64,000 bases of DNA from Sphingobium lignivorans (GTDB lineage Bacteria; Pseudomonadota; Alphaproteobacteria; Sphingomonadales; Sphingomonadaceae), in NCBI RefSeq assembly GCF_014203955.1, contig NZ_JACHKA010000001.1, forward strand, positions 744,001 through 808,000, read 5' to 3'. A program made the position numbers and the translations under genes. Shown piece after piece: positions 36,242-43,715 of the stretch (position 1 is its first letter; each line of letters starts with the position of its first letter). The notes beneath the pieces were generated by a model. The model did not search any database, was not told the DNA's origin, and saw only the letters and a program-made list of their open reading frames with translations.

Positions 36242-36897
36242 TGAGTGAAGACGCCAACGTCGCGCGCGCCGCCGCGCTCGACACTGCAACGCTCAGTGAT
36301 GCGCTCGATCGGCTCGGCATTGTCGGCCAGTGCTACAAGATCGCGGGGCGCGACCCGGACTTCCGCATGGCAGGGCGCGCCTACACCATGCTTTGCGGCC
36401 CGGCCTCGACGCCGCCCGGCACGGTCGGCGATTATATCGATGACGTGCCCCCCGGCCATGTCGTGGTGATCGACAATGGCGGGCGGGACGATGCCACCAT
36501 CTGGGGCGATATCCTGACCGAGATCGCGCATCGCCGCGGCCTTGCCGGCACGGTGATCGACGGCATCAGCCGCGATGTCTCGCTGTGCCGGGCGCTCGGC
36601 TATCCGGTGTTCAGCAAGGGCCACTGGATGCGCACCGGCAAGGACCGGGTGCAGGTGGAAGTCACCAATTGCCCCGTCAACATCGGCGGCGCGCGTGTGG
36701 CCCCCGGCGACATTTTACGGGGCGACCCGGACGGCGTCATCGTCATCCCGCAGGCGCATGAAGACGCGGTGCTCGATGCCGCCGAGGAGATCCACGCCGC
36801 CGAGGAAAGCATCCGCGCCGCCTGCCGCACCGGCATGCGCCTCGATGAGGCGCGCAAGCAGTTCAAATATCACAGCCTTCAGACACGTCAGAAATAA
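36241..36897 (+). CDS. RraA/HMG-aldolase family protein, copy 2
   Basis: A 218-residue RraA-fold protein, ATG overlapping the TGA of copy 1. It has DATIWGDILTEIAHRRG and TVIDGISRDVSLCRALGYPVF; the RD dyad of class II pyruvate aldolases is intact. It is the more typical length and motif set for CHA aldolase (LigK-like), which would cleave the LigJ product. Which of the two copies is the true aldolase cannot be settled from sequence. Confidence 0.85.
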   Translation: MSEDANVARAAALDTATLSDALDRLGIVGQCYKIAGRDPDFRMAGRAYTMLCGPASTPPGTVGDYIDDVPPGHVVVIDNGGRDDATIWGDILTEIAHRRGLAGTVIDGISRDVSLCRALGYPVFSKGHWMRTGKDRVQVEVTNCPVNIGGARVAPGDILRGDPDGVIVIPQAHEDAVLDAAEEIHAAEESIRAACRTGMRLDEARKQFKYHSLQTRQK

Positions 36898-36909
36898 GGG
36901 GATCACCCG

Positions 36910-37908
36910 ATGATCATCGACTGCCATGGTCACGTCAGCGCTCCGGTGGAGCTTTGGGCCTATAAGGCGAGCCTGCTCGCGCATCGCGGCTCGCACGGGC
37001 GCGGGGGCGTCAAGGTGACGGACGAGCAGATCATTGCCGCCGCGCATCACAAGGAGACCTGGCCGGACGGGCACATCGAACTGCTGCACAATCACGGTAC
37101 GGACATGCAGCTCATCTCGCCGCGCCCGTTCCAGATGATGAACTCGGCCAAGCCCGCGCGCGTCGTCCACTGGTTCTGCGAGGAGGTGAACACCCTCATC
37201 CACCGCCAGTGCACGCTGATCCCGGAGATGTTCATACCGGTCGCTGGCCTGCCGCAGGTGGCGGGCGAGCCCATCGAGAATGTGTTTGCGGAGATGGACC
37301 GCTGCGTCGCCATGGGCTTCAAGGGCTTCCTGCTCAATCCGGACCCCTATGAGAATGGCGCCGAGGAAGCCCCGCCGCTGGGCGACCGCTACTGGTATCC
37401 GCTCTATGAGAAGCTGTGCGAGCTGGACCTGCCCGCGCATATCCACGCCACCGGATCGCAATCCGAGCGGACGCCTTATTCGCTGCACTTCATCAATGAA
37501 GAGACGATCGCCACCTATAACCTCTGCACCTCTTCGGTGTTCGATGATTTTCCGCAGCTCAAGGTGGTGGTGAGCCATGGCGGCGGCGCCATCCCCTATC
37601 AGCTCGGCCGCTTCGAATCCCAGTCGCGCCGCAGCAAGCACCTCTTCTCCGAGCGCATGGCCAAGCTCTATTTCGATACCGTGCTCTACACCGAAGGCGC
37701 CTTGCGCCTGCTCATCGAGACCGTCGGCCCCGAGCGCTGCCTGTTCGGCTCCGAATGTCCCGGCGTGGGCTCCACCATCGATCCCGCCACCGGCAAGCAG
37801 ATGGACCACATCGCGCCCTTCATCCAGAAATTCGACTTCCTGAGCGACGCCGACAAGAAGCTGATCTTCGAGGATAATGCGCGGAAGGTGTTTAATTTGG
37901 AGGTTTGA
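36910..37908 (+). CDS. ligJ: 4-oxalomesaconate hydratase (LigJ-like)
   Basis: A 332-residue amidohydrolase-superfamily (COG2159) protein. The sequence closely matches what I recall of LigJ from Sphingobium sp. SYK-6, which adds water to 4-oxalomesaconate to form 4-carboxy-4-hydroxy-2-oxoadipate. Metal-site features are MIIDCHGHVSAP (H-x-H), the strand with AHIHATGSQS, and VSHGGGAIPYQLGRFE; FGSECPG follows. It is the last gene of the ring-cleavage operon, consistent with the pathway OMA to CHA to pyruvate plus oxaloacetate. Confidence 0.92.
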   Translation: MIIDCHGHVSAPVELWAYKASLLAHRGSHGRGGVKVTDEQIIAAAHHKETWPDGHIELLHNHGTDMQLISPRPFQMMNSAKPARVVHWFCEEVNTLIHRQCTLIPEMFIPVAGLPQVAGEPIENVFAEMDRCVAMGFKGFLLNPDPYENGAEEAPPLGDRYWYPLYEKLCELDLPAHIHATGSQSERTPYSLHFINEETIATYNLCTSSVFDDFPQLKVVVSHGGGAIPYQLGRFESQSRRSKHLFSERMAKLYFDTVLYTEGALRLLIETVGPERCLFGSECPGVGSTIDPATGKQMDHIAPFIQKFDFLSDADKKLIFEDNARKVFNLEV

Positions 37909-37940
37909 GGGGGGAGGCATAAGTCTTGGATGGCAGAGGG

Positions 37941-38080
37941 TGCGAGAACACCAATACCAGTCTGTGTGTGCTTGATCGCGTCCTAAAGATCGCGACTTCA
38001 GCGCCGGAACGAATTGAGTTGCTCAACCCGAGCCGTAAAGTCCCCGAGGGGCCTAGTCTCTGGCGTTAGATGTTCTCGCA
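37941..38080 (-). ncRNA. Candidate structured RNA beside the reverse transcriptases
   Basis: A perfect 10-bp inverted repeat, TGCGAGAACA (37941-37950) with its complement TGTTCTCGCA (38071-38080), closes a 120-nt non-coding segment. Inside are smaller hairpins: TCGCG/CGCGA (37976-37995), TTGAG/CTCAA around a 3-nt loop (38014-38026) and CCC/GGG around CGAG (38042-38051). The layout of one closing stem with several inner arms is typical of RNAs that serve retrons and DRT systems. It lies 11 nt after the Drt3b-like stop codon. Strand is assumed to follow the RT genes; both strands would fold. Confidence 0.4.
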
Positions 38081-38091
38081 AAAACTATGTA

Positions 38092-40023
38092 TCAGTATTC
38101 TCTGCCGCTTCGCAACTGCCGGCGGACAAGGGTGTGACGGAGGCGCACTCCGGCCCAATCGACAAAACCGATAAGTTTCGCGATTTCTAATGTCGCTTGG
38201 GAGGTGACCAAGCCTATCCTGCCCGCAGCCGAATCGGGTTGCAGCGCTAGGTTCAGTAAAGCCGTCTTTCTGTGAATATCGAGGTCGGGCGAGCTGAGCA
38301 TGTCGCAGAACAGGAGATATGTTTCAGTTTCTATCATGAGCTGGGCCGTGCGAGTTTCTAGCCATCTTTCAGTGCGATTATTCAGTTCTGCCAGCACAAG
38401 GGCGAAATGAGTACTGTCGCGGAGCATGCAAAATTTCGCGGTGATATAGGCTCGATAGTCGCCGGTGCGGCCAGCCAAGTCTATGATCGCAGTCTCGGCA
38501 GTGCGATTTCGAACGAAGCGATCGTTAAAGGCATGCGAACCCGTGAGCAGCAGGTTGCAAACCTCCACCGAATCCAAAGGGCGATTTCCGATCACGATCG
38601 TGAGTAGCTCAATCAGTTCTTCGAAGATGAGGTTGTGTAGCCACTCCGACTGCTCTGACCTCATTGAATCGATAACTGGCAGAACAGAAGTGACCAGCAA
38701 TGCGAGATTAAAACCGGTCCGGACACGGAAATCGAGCGCCGCCACGTAAAACGCAATCTCCATTATCGCGGCGGTTATCTGTGCTGCGCAATCTCGTGAC
38801 ACGTCGTCGCGAGCTGACTTCAAGTAAGTTATGGCTTCGCTGCAGATACGACGCAGCTTCCACATGAGCCAGCCGCTGATGTTGTGGAACCCCACCTCAG
38901 AGGGGGACGCCGCTAGCCGCAAGTCGCGCAGCTTTTGTCGAATATCGGTTACAACGGACCGGTGCTCACTAAATTCAGGTGCGCAAGTCGCCGTTCTAAC
39001 ACTCCTTCCAACGGCGTCCACGATTTCTGCCATCTCACGTTTCAATCTGCTGATCGAGCTCACAAATGGCCGCAGTGCGACAGATCGCTTCTCTACATTG
39101 AGGTACAATTTATACTCGGCCAGAAGTTCAGCTAGTGTTCGCTCGACTAGTTCGATATCTGCGTCGCTGTTGCCAAAAATGAAATAATCGTCGACGTAGC
39201 GGCGAACGACGACCGCGTCATCTCCTAAACGAGTGGCCGAAAGGCGCTCGTGCAATGATTTGTCAATTGCTTGAAAGATGATTTCAGCGAAGATTCGGCT
39301 GATCTCTGGGCCGACAACGATACCATTAGTTTCGTTGTAATTAGCTAACTGCATCAGATGGTCGAACTCACCCTCGAAAGTGAAGGCCTTCAGCTGGGAT
39401 TTCGCGAACGCCTTGGTTTTGACGGCCCAAGAAATTGAATGAGTATAAATGTTGTAAAAGCACTTCGAAATATCCAGCGACAGCATATGAGAATACCGGC
39501 GCTCAAGATCAACTATTTCCGTCGAATCCATAAACTTCGCGAGAATGTTAAACCGTCGCAGACGAAAATAGGAAGCCATCCGGGAGAAATCTGGCGTGTT
39601 GCCTTCAAGTAATTCGTGGGGCAAGCCATCGCGCGCGGTCGCTTCACGTTCCAATGGTGCATTGGTATGCTGACTGACTACCGCGAAAGGATGGCGCAGG
39701 GAAGTTTCGGTCTTATTGCAATAGGCGATGATTGTCTCGGCATAATTGTCGATGAAAGCCGACCATTTGAGTTGTATCGCAGGATGAATAATGCTGAGCT
39801 GCGTTGTTCGACCCCGATCCTTCACAATGTTATAGTTATAGGGTATTGTGAACCCCCGAGCTTTTCTCAAAAGCGCCAAAGCCTGGCCAGTCTGTGGATC
39901 GCCCCGCAGGGGCAGCGTACTCGCAAAAAAGAAGTCGTTGGTGAAAATGACAGGTACTTCGAAGGGAAGCACGTCGGCAATGAGCGCGCGATTGCGCAGG
40001 CTGCGTGGCTGAAAGTTAGACAT
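38092..40023 (-). CDS. Defence-associated reverse transcriptase, Drt3b-like (UG8 type)
   Basis: A 643-residue reverse transcriptase. The palm motifs are motif A MLSLDISKCFYNIYTH (Asp184), motif B NGIVVGPEISRIFAEIIFQAID, and motif C VVRRYVDDYFIFGN (YVDD, Asp278-Asp279). A long C-terminal helical region without recognised domains (about residues 330-643) follows. Two adjacent RTs of about 420 and 650 residues are the mark of DRT type 3, in which this is the second, longer RT. Its start overlaps the end of the first RT by 8 nt. Base composition is clearly more AT-rich than the flanking catabolic genes. Confidence 0.85.
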   Translation of the reverse strand: MSNFQPRSLRNRALIADVLPFEVPVIFTNDFFFASTLPLRGDPQTGQALALLRKARGFTIPYNYNIVKDRGRTTQLSIIHPAIQLKWSAFIDNYAETIIAYCNKTETSLRHPFAVVSQHTNAPLEREATARDGLPHELLEGNTPDFSRMASYFRLRRFNILAKFMDSTEIVDLERRYSHMLSLDISKCFYNIYTHSISWAVKTKAFAKSQLKAFTFEGEFDHLMQLANYNETNGIVVGPEISRIFAEIIFQAIDKSLHERLSATRLGDDAVVVRRYVDDYFIFGNSDADIELVERTLAELLAEYKLYLNVEKRSVALRPFVSSISRLKREMAEIVDAVGRSVRTATCAPEFSEHRSVVTDIRQKLRDLRLAASPSEVGFHNISGWLMWKLRRICSEAITYLKSARDDVSRDCAAQITAAIMEIAFYVAALDFRVRTGFNLALLVTSVLPVIDSMRSEQSEWLHNLIFEELIELLTIVIGNRPLDSVEVCNLLLTGSHAFNDRFVRNRTAETAIIDLAGRTGDYRAYITAKFCMLRDSTHFALVLAELNNRTERWLETRTAQLMIETETYLLFCDMLSSPDLDIHRKTALLNLALQPDSAAGRIGLVTSQATLEIAKLIGFVDWAGVRLRHTLVRRQLRSGREY

Positions 40024-41275
40024 TCTTCCAAATCTGCTTGATAAGCTTCACATCTGTGCTTTTGAATCCAGTCGCAAATATTTTCGAGTGACCCTGGGCG
40101 AAGGACATTTTTCGTAAGGCGGCCAACTGCCGTGTATTGAGCTTTGCGAGAACTTTTCTTCCAATTTCCGCTCGACTGCCGAGAACGGTGTTCTGAAGGA
40201 ACCAGTCGAGTTGCCTGAGTTCCGACATCGGATGAGTCGAGCGCGCCGCACCTTGGTACTCGCCACAGTAGCGGTAATTGTAGAATATGCCCGATCTAAC
40301 CATCGACCGTCCCGAACCTGCGAGTGGTCTCCGCTTTTGGAACTTATAGTTACCTGCCAGGTAACGAATACGTGCGTGAAAATGATCGAATCGTCCGCCT
40401 CTAGAAAAAGCCATCGCAGAAAGAAGTAGCCTCGTCTTGATCCGATCTATTTTCGACTTGGCAATCGTCACGCTTATTTTACGAGGCTTTTCCCGGCTAT
40501 GCTGAAGATTGATCGTATACCTATAGCCGAGGTACTCAAAATACTCGCGCCGATCAATATCGCCACTTGGCCGTTCAAGGCTAATATCTATTGACTTGGA
40601 ACGATTCAGCTTGAGTGGTGATGGAAGCAGCTTCTCAAGTTCCGAGGAGATATTCTGGGCGTCCCCGCTCGTGAAAAGGATTATGTCGTCGACAAAGCGA
40701 TGATAGCGGTACACGCCCGGAATCAGTCGGATTGACTGGTCCACTGGCCTCAAAACATATTCCGAGAGAATTGCGCTGAGTCCGAGCCCGCGTGGAAGTC
40801 CGACGCTATCTTGGCAATGTGCTGTAAAGAAAGCCTCGAGCATACGCCGTGCGCGGGGTGGCAGAACATCCCGATAGAGAAGTTCGTCTCGCACTGCCTC
40901 GGTTGGGACATGCTCATAGAAGGACGAAATATCCCGTCGCAGGATGTTCATTTCAGAGGAGTCGGACAATGCCTGAATGATGCCACGCGTGATTGTATGG
41001 CGCGTATCCGATTGGAGAGCGTAACGTCGTTTAAGATAGGTTCCCAGTATACGCAGTGCTAAGACTGTGGAATAATTGCTATAGGAAACGGCTTGGCGAG
41101 GCCCCACTTGGAAGCGATTGAAATTGCTGAGAAATGAATGGGGTTCCGCGATTATTTGTTCAGCTTCGGAGATGTAGTCGTCGAGCGGCTGATCGAACTC
41201 GATGCCATAATCTGGTCCATCCGTGGACCGTATTTCTGCTCTCAAGCTTCGGCTGGTGAAGCGCGCTGTCCCCAT
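40016..41275 (-). CDS. Defence-associated reverse transcriptase, Drt3a-like (UG3 type)
   Basis: A 419-residue reverse transcriptase. Motif A is ILRRDISSFYEHVPTEAV (Asp115), motif B GLPRGLGLSAILSEYVLRPVD, motif C YRYHRFVDDIILF (FVDD, Asp196-Asp197), motif D-like LKLNRSKS. No maturase or endonuclease domain of a group II intron is present, and the protein is not a retron RT by layout. With the downstream Drt3b-like RT it forms a two-gene operon with overlapping reading frames. DRT type 3 systems defend against phages. The C-terminus carries a basic helical extension of unknown role. Confidence 0.85.
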   Translation of the reverse strand: MGTARFTSRSLRAEIRSTDGPDYGIEFDQPLDDYISEAEQIIAEPHSFLSNFNRFQVGPRQAVSYSNYSTVLALRILGTYLKRRYALQSDTRHTITRGIIQALSDSSEMNILRRDISSFYEHVPTEAVRDELLYRDVLPPRARRMLEAFFTAHCQDSVGLPRGLGLSAILSEYVLRPVDQSIRLIPGVYRYHRFVDDIILFTSGDAQNISSELEKLLPSPLKLNRSKSIDISLERPSGDIDRREYFEYLGYRYTINLQHSREKPRKISVTIAKSKIDRIKTRLLLSAMAFSRGGRFDHFHARIRYLAGNYKFQKRRPLAGSGRSMVRSGIFYNYRYCGEYQGAARSTHPMSELRQLDWFLQNTVLGSRAEIGRKVLAKLNTRQLAALRKMSFAQGHSKIFATGFKSTDVKLIKQIWKNV

Positions 41276-41556
41276 AAGTTAATCCTTCCCCCTCATTATG
41301 CGGGCATGTTCATTCCTCCGGTGCGGAATTTCAAGTGCGTCGGCGCTGCGAGGGGCTGCCCACGTCCGAGTGAGGCGCAGTTATCCGTAATTTCTTAGCG
41401 GGTAGAAAATTCGGCTTTTAGGCGAATCAGCCAAACTTATCCGGGGATTTGTCTATTTCCGGTTCTCTCAACAAAAAGCCCGGCCAGATCACTCCAGCCG
41501 GGCCAGTCTGATGCCGAGAGAGGTCGGCCGATCCGTCGTAGGCTCCCCCGCCGCCG
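41276..41556. other. Intergenic: promoter side of RT operon and Rieske terminator
   Basis: About 280 nt without a gene. The part next to the RT start (41276-41460) is AT-richer and must hold the RT operon promoter; a possible binding site AAGGATTAACTT precedes its ATG. A short inverted pattern ATTCG/CGAAT is at 41419-41440. The far side holds the terminator of the Rieske gene. A regulatory or template RNA could also lie here. Confidence 0.4.
41473..41503 (-). terminator. Rho-independent terminator of the LigXa-like gene
   Basis: On the minus strand a 7-bp GC stem (GCCCGGC with its complement; 41497-41503 and 41478-41484) with a 12-nt loop is followed by TTTTT. It lies 54 nt beyond the stop codon of the Rieske oxygenase and separates it from the RT operon that continues on the same strand. 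Confidence 0.75.
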
Positions 41557-42831
41557 TCAGGCGTCGACATAGCCCTTATTGTCCTGGCTGATGCGCATCG
41601 CTTCCTGCTGCATCTTCAGCACATGGTCGGGCTGGCCATATTGGAAGATGAAGCGCTTGAGGTGCAGCGCGCCGCCGGCTTCGATTTCCTCGGCGGTCAT
41701 GCCTTCCATCACGGCGTCGCGGTGGATGGTCGGCAGGGGGATCGCCTTGTTGATCGCGGGGTCGCGAATGATCGCCTTGGGGTCTTCGCCGCGGCTGATC
41801 TTCTCCATGTCGCGCAGGAACTGGCGGCGCATCATGCCGATGCCCTTGTCGCTGAGGCCGAGATTTTCCTGCGTCCGGTCCGAGATGGTGCCCTGGCCGA
41901 TCCAGGCGACGAAATCCTGGTTCATCACATGGCTGGTGATCCACTCGCCCTTCTCGTCCTTGATCGGGCCATGCCAGACGGGGATGGACTCCTGCACATA
42001 GGGCTCGGCATCGCGCGGCACGCGGGTGAAGAACCAGCCGACGCTCATCATCGTCTCATCGTCGATGGGCACGCGATATTCGAAATGGTCGCCGGTGAAC
42101 ATCGCATTGGGCCACAGGCAGGCGCGCCCGATGGTCCACAGCGGATTGGTCTCGTCCGTATCCTCGCGGATGCGGTTGTAAGTGAAGCCATAGTCATATT
42201 CGCGGAAGTCGATCTTGAGATGCTTGGGGCCATAGGGGCCGGTCTCGCCGCGCAGGCGCTTGCTCCAGTTGGCGTGCATCCACTCGAAATGGATCGGGTC
42301 CATCGAGTTTTCCTGCCCCTGCAGCCAGTTGCACGGCAGCACGGAAATGACGATCTGGCGGAAGCCGTTCTTCCAGGAGAAGGGCTCCCAGTCCGGCAGC
42401 TCGGGCGCGGGGAGGGGGCCCATATAGGCCCAGAGCAGGCCGCCCAGCGCGCGGACGGGATAGGCCTTGATGCGGACCTTGTCCTTGTAACGCCCCTTGG
42501 GATTGGCGGTATCCTCGAAGGGCTGCTCGGTGCAGGCGCCCTGCGCATCGAACATCCAGCCATGATAGCTGCAGCGCAGGCCATCCGCCTCCACCATGCC
42601 GCACGCCATGTCCGCGCGGCGATGGGGGCAGTGGCGATCCATCAACCCGTAATTGCCGGAGAGATCCTTGTAGAGGACGAGGTCCTCGCCCATCAGGCGG
42701 ACGGGGCGCGTGGCCCGGGTCTCGAACTCGCTCTCGCCGCCGATCGGATGCCAGTAGCGACGCAGCAATTCTCCCATGGGCGTCCCCGGCCCGACGCGCG
42801 CCAGCTTGTCATTCTGCTCTGCGGACAGCAT
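41557..42831 (-). CDS. Rieske oxygenase, LigXa-like O-demethylase oxygenase component
   Basis: A 424-residue Rieske oxygenase. Rieske ligands: Cys68-x-His70 (RHCPHRRADMACG) and Cys87-x2-His90 (CSYHGWMFD). Iron site: NSMDPIHFEWMHANW with Asp178, His181, His186. Its opening RVGPGTPMGELLRRYWHP and overall length resemble LigXa, the oxygenase that demethylates 5,5'-dehydrodivanillate in SYK-6. A methoxylated aromatic acid is the likely substrate. No ferredoxin or reductase lies nearby, as for LigXa, whose partners are unlinked. ATG 42831 follows AGGAGAGAGAGG. Confidence 0.88.
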   Translation of the reverse strand: MLSAEQNDKLARVGPGTPMGELLRRYWHPIGGESEFETRATRPVRLMGEDLVLYKDLSGNYGLMDRHCPHRRADMACGMVEADGLRCSYHGWMFDAQGACTEQPFEDTANPKGRYKDKVRIKAYPVRALGGLLWAYMGPLPAPELPDWEPFSWKNGFRQIVISVLPCNWLQGQENSMDPIHFEWMHANWSKRLRGETGPYGPKHLKIDFREYDYGFTYNRIREDTDETNPLWTIGRACLWPNAMFTGDHFEYRVPIDDETMMSVGWFFTRVPRDAEPYVQESIPVWHGPIKDEKGEWITSHVMNQDFVAWIGQGTISDRTQENLGLSDKGIGMMRRQFLRDMEKISRGEDPKAIIRDPAINKAIPLPTIHRDAVMEGMTAEEIEAGGALHLKRFIFQYGQPDHVLKMQQEAMRISQDNKGYVDA

Positions 42832-42892
42832 TGGCCTCTCTCTCCTGGCTGCTGGCGCCCTGCGTGGGCGCGTGTTTGTGTCGAACCATTTC

Positions 42893-42907
42893 GTTGTCAT
42901 AGACAAC
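42893..42907 (+). promoter_or_regulatory. Palindrome GTTGTC-ATA-GACAAC (MarR-type box 2)
   Basis: A perfect 6-bp inverted repeat between the divergent LigXa-like and MarR genes. It is identical (on the other strand) to the site at 33012-33026. MarR proteins bind palindromes of this size, and the one encoded next door is the obvious candidate. Confidence 0.6.
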
Positions 42908-43007
42908 AAACAAGGTCAAGCCATGCCATTGCGTCCCGCGAGAATTGTTGTGCTCGCCAACATCCTCGCCCTATAGTGCCGGTCCACGCATGAGGGGGAC
43001 TTATCCT

Positions 43008-43637
43008 GTGGCCACCCAGAAGGCCGATGCTGCGGTGAAGCGTCCGAACTTCCGCAGCCTGATGACTTTTCGCCTGCACATGGTCGCCAGATTTTCTGAA
43101 GGTATTTCAGAGGATTATTATCGCAAGCATCTGGGGCTCTCGCTGCCGGAATGCCGGGTGATCGGCATCACCGCGAGCTATGGTTCGGTCTCCTTCAAGC
43201 AGGTGGCAGCCGACGCGCATCTGGAGAAAAGCTATGCGAGCCGGGTCGTGTCCTCGCTGGTCGATCGGGGCCTGATCGAGAAGCTCGCCAACCCCGCGGA
43301 CAGCCGCTCCGTGCTGCTGCAGCTGACCGAATCGGGCCGCATGATTCACGAGCAAACCTATGCGCTTGCGCTGCGTTTGAACGAGGTTCTGCAGGCGCCG
43401 TTCACGCGCGCGCAGGTGGATGCCTTCACCGCGTTCCTCACCACGCTCGACCAGCAGCTCAAGCGCGTGAGCGGTGTCGTCGAGGATGTGAGCGCCCTTG
43501 GCGCCATGCCGCGGCTGGAGATGGTGAGCGGCGGCGATCGGGAAGGGCGCCCGGCCGAGGAGACGCTGCCGCTGGATCGCGATTTCGCCCGGCGGCTGCA
43601 TGATCTGCTCGGGCAATATCTGGCGTCCACGCCCTGA
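43008..43637 (+). CDS. MarR-family transcriptional regulator
   Basis: A 209-residue protein with a winged-helix core: FSEGISEDYYRKHLGLSLPECRVIGI, the recognition region FKQVAADAHLEKSYASRVVSSLVDRGLIEKLANPADSRSVLLQLTESG. A C-terminal extension of about 60 residues exceeds the usual 150-residue MarR length. GTG 43008 is chosen since GAGGGGGA is spaced 8 nt before it; ATG 42990 lacks a binding site. Being divergent from the LigXa-like oxygenase, it most likely represses that gene, and by the shared palindrome also the ring-cleavage and TPP/MetE loci. Confidence 0.88.
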   Translation: MATQKADAAVKRPNFRSLMTFRLHMVARFSEGISEDYYRKHLGLSLPECRVIGITASYGSVSFKQVAADAHLEKSYASRVVSSLVDRGLIEKLANPADSRSVLLQLTESGRMIHEQTYALALRLNEVLQAPFTRAQVDAFTAFLTTLDQQLKRVSGVVEDVSALGAMPRLEMVSGGDREGRPAEETLPLDRDFARRLHDLLGQYLASTP

Positions 43638-43674
43638 ATTCCACGCTCGTACGAATAAGGGTTGTGGATTCAGG

Positions 43675-43703
43675 CAACAATATTCATGCTCCCCGCATTG
43701 TTG
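43675..43703 (+). promoter_or_regulatory. Inverted repeat upstream of aldehyde dehydrogenase
   Basis: CAACAAT (43675-43681) and ATTGTTG (43697-43703) form a perfect 7-bp inverted repeat with a 15-nt spacer, just before the ribosome binding site of the aldehyde dehydrogenase. It could be an operator or an RNA hairpin limiting translation. Confidence 0.35.
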
Positions 43704-43715
43704 AGGGAGAAGGAT

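Noticed and set aside
36910..37908. Annotation as a general amidohydrolase or decarboxylase
   Set aside because: The whole sequence fits LigJ as I recall it, and the aldolase and dioxygenase neighbours support the hydratase step. The broader name would lose information.
39826..39845. GTTATAGTTATAGG, similar to the AT-rich GntR-type element
   Set aside because: It lies inside the second reverse transcriptase gene, in AT-rich coding sequence, and lacks the flanking AAAGATA part.
38092..41275. Group II intron or retron
   Set aside because: There is no intron RNA domain, maturase or HNH part, and two RTs in tandem with overlapping frames do not fit a retron or an intron.
37918..41280. CATAAGT at both edges of the RT island as a target-site duplication
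   Set aside because: Seven bases with one copy overlapping the start codon of the first RT gene is not enough to claim a duplication.
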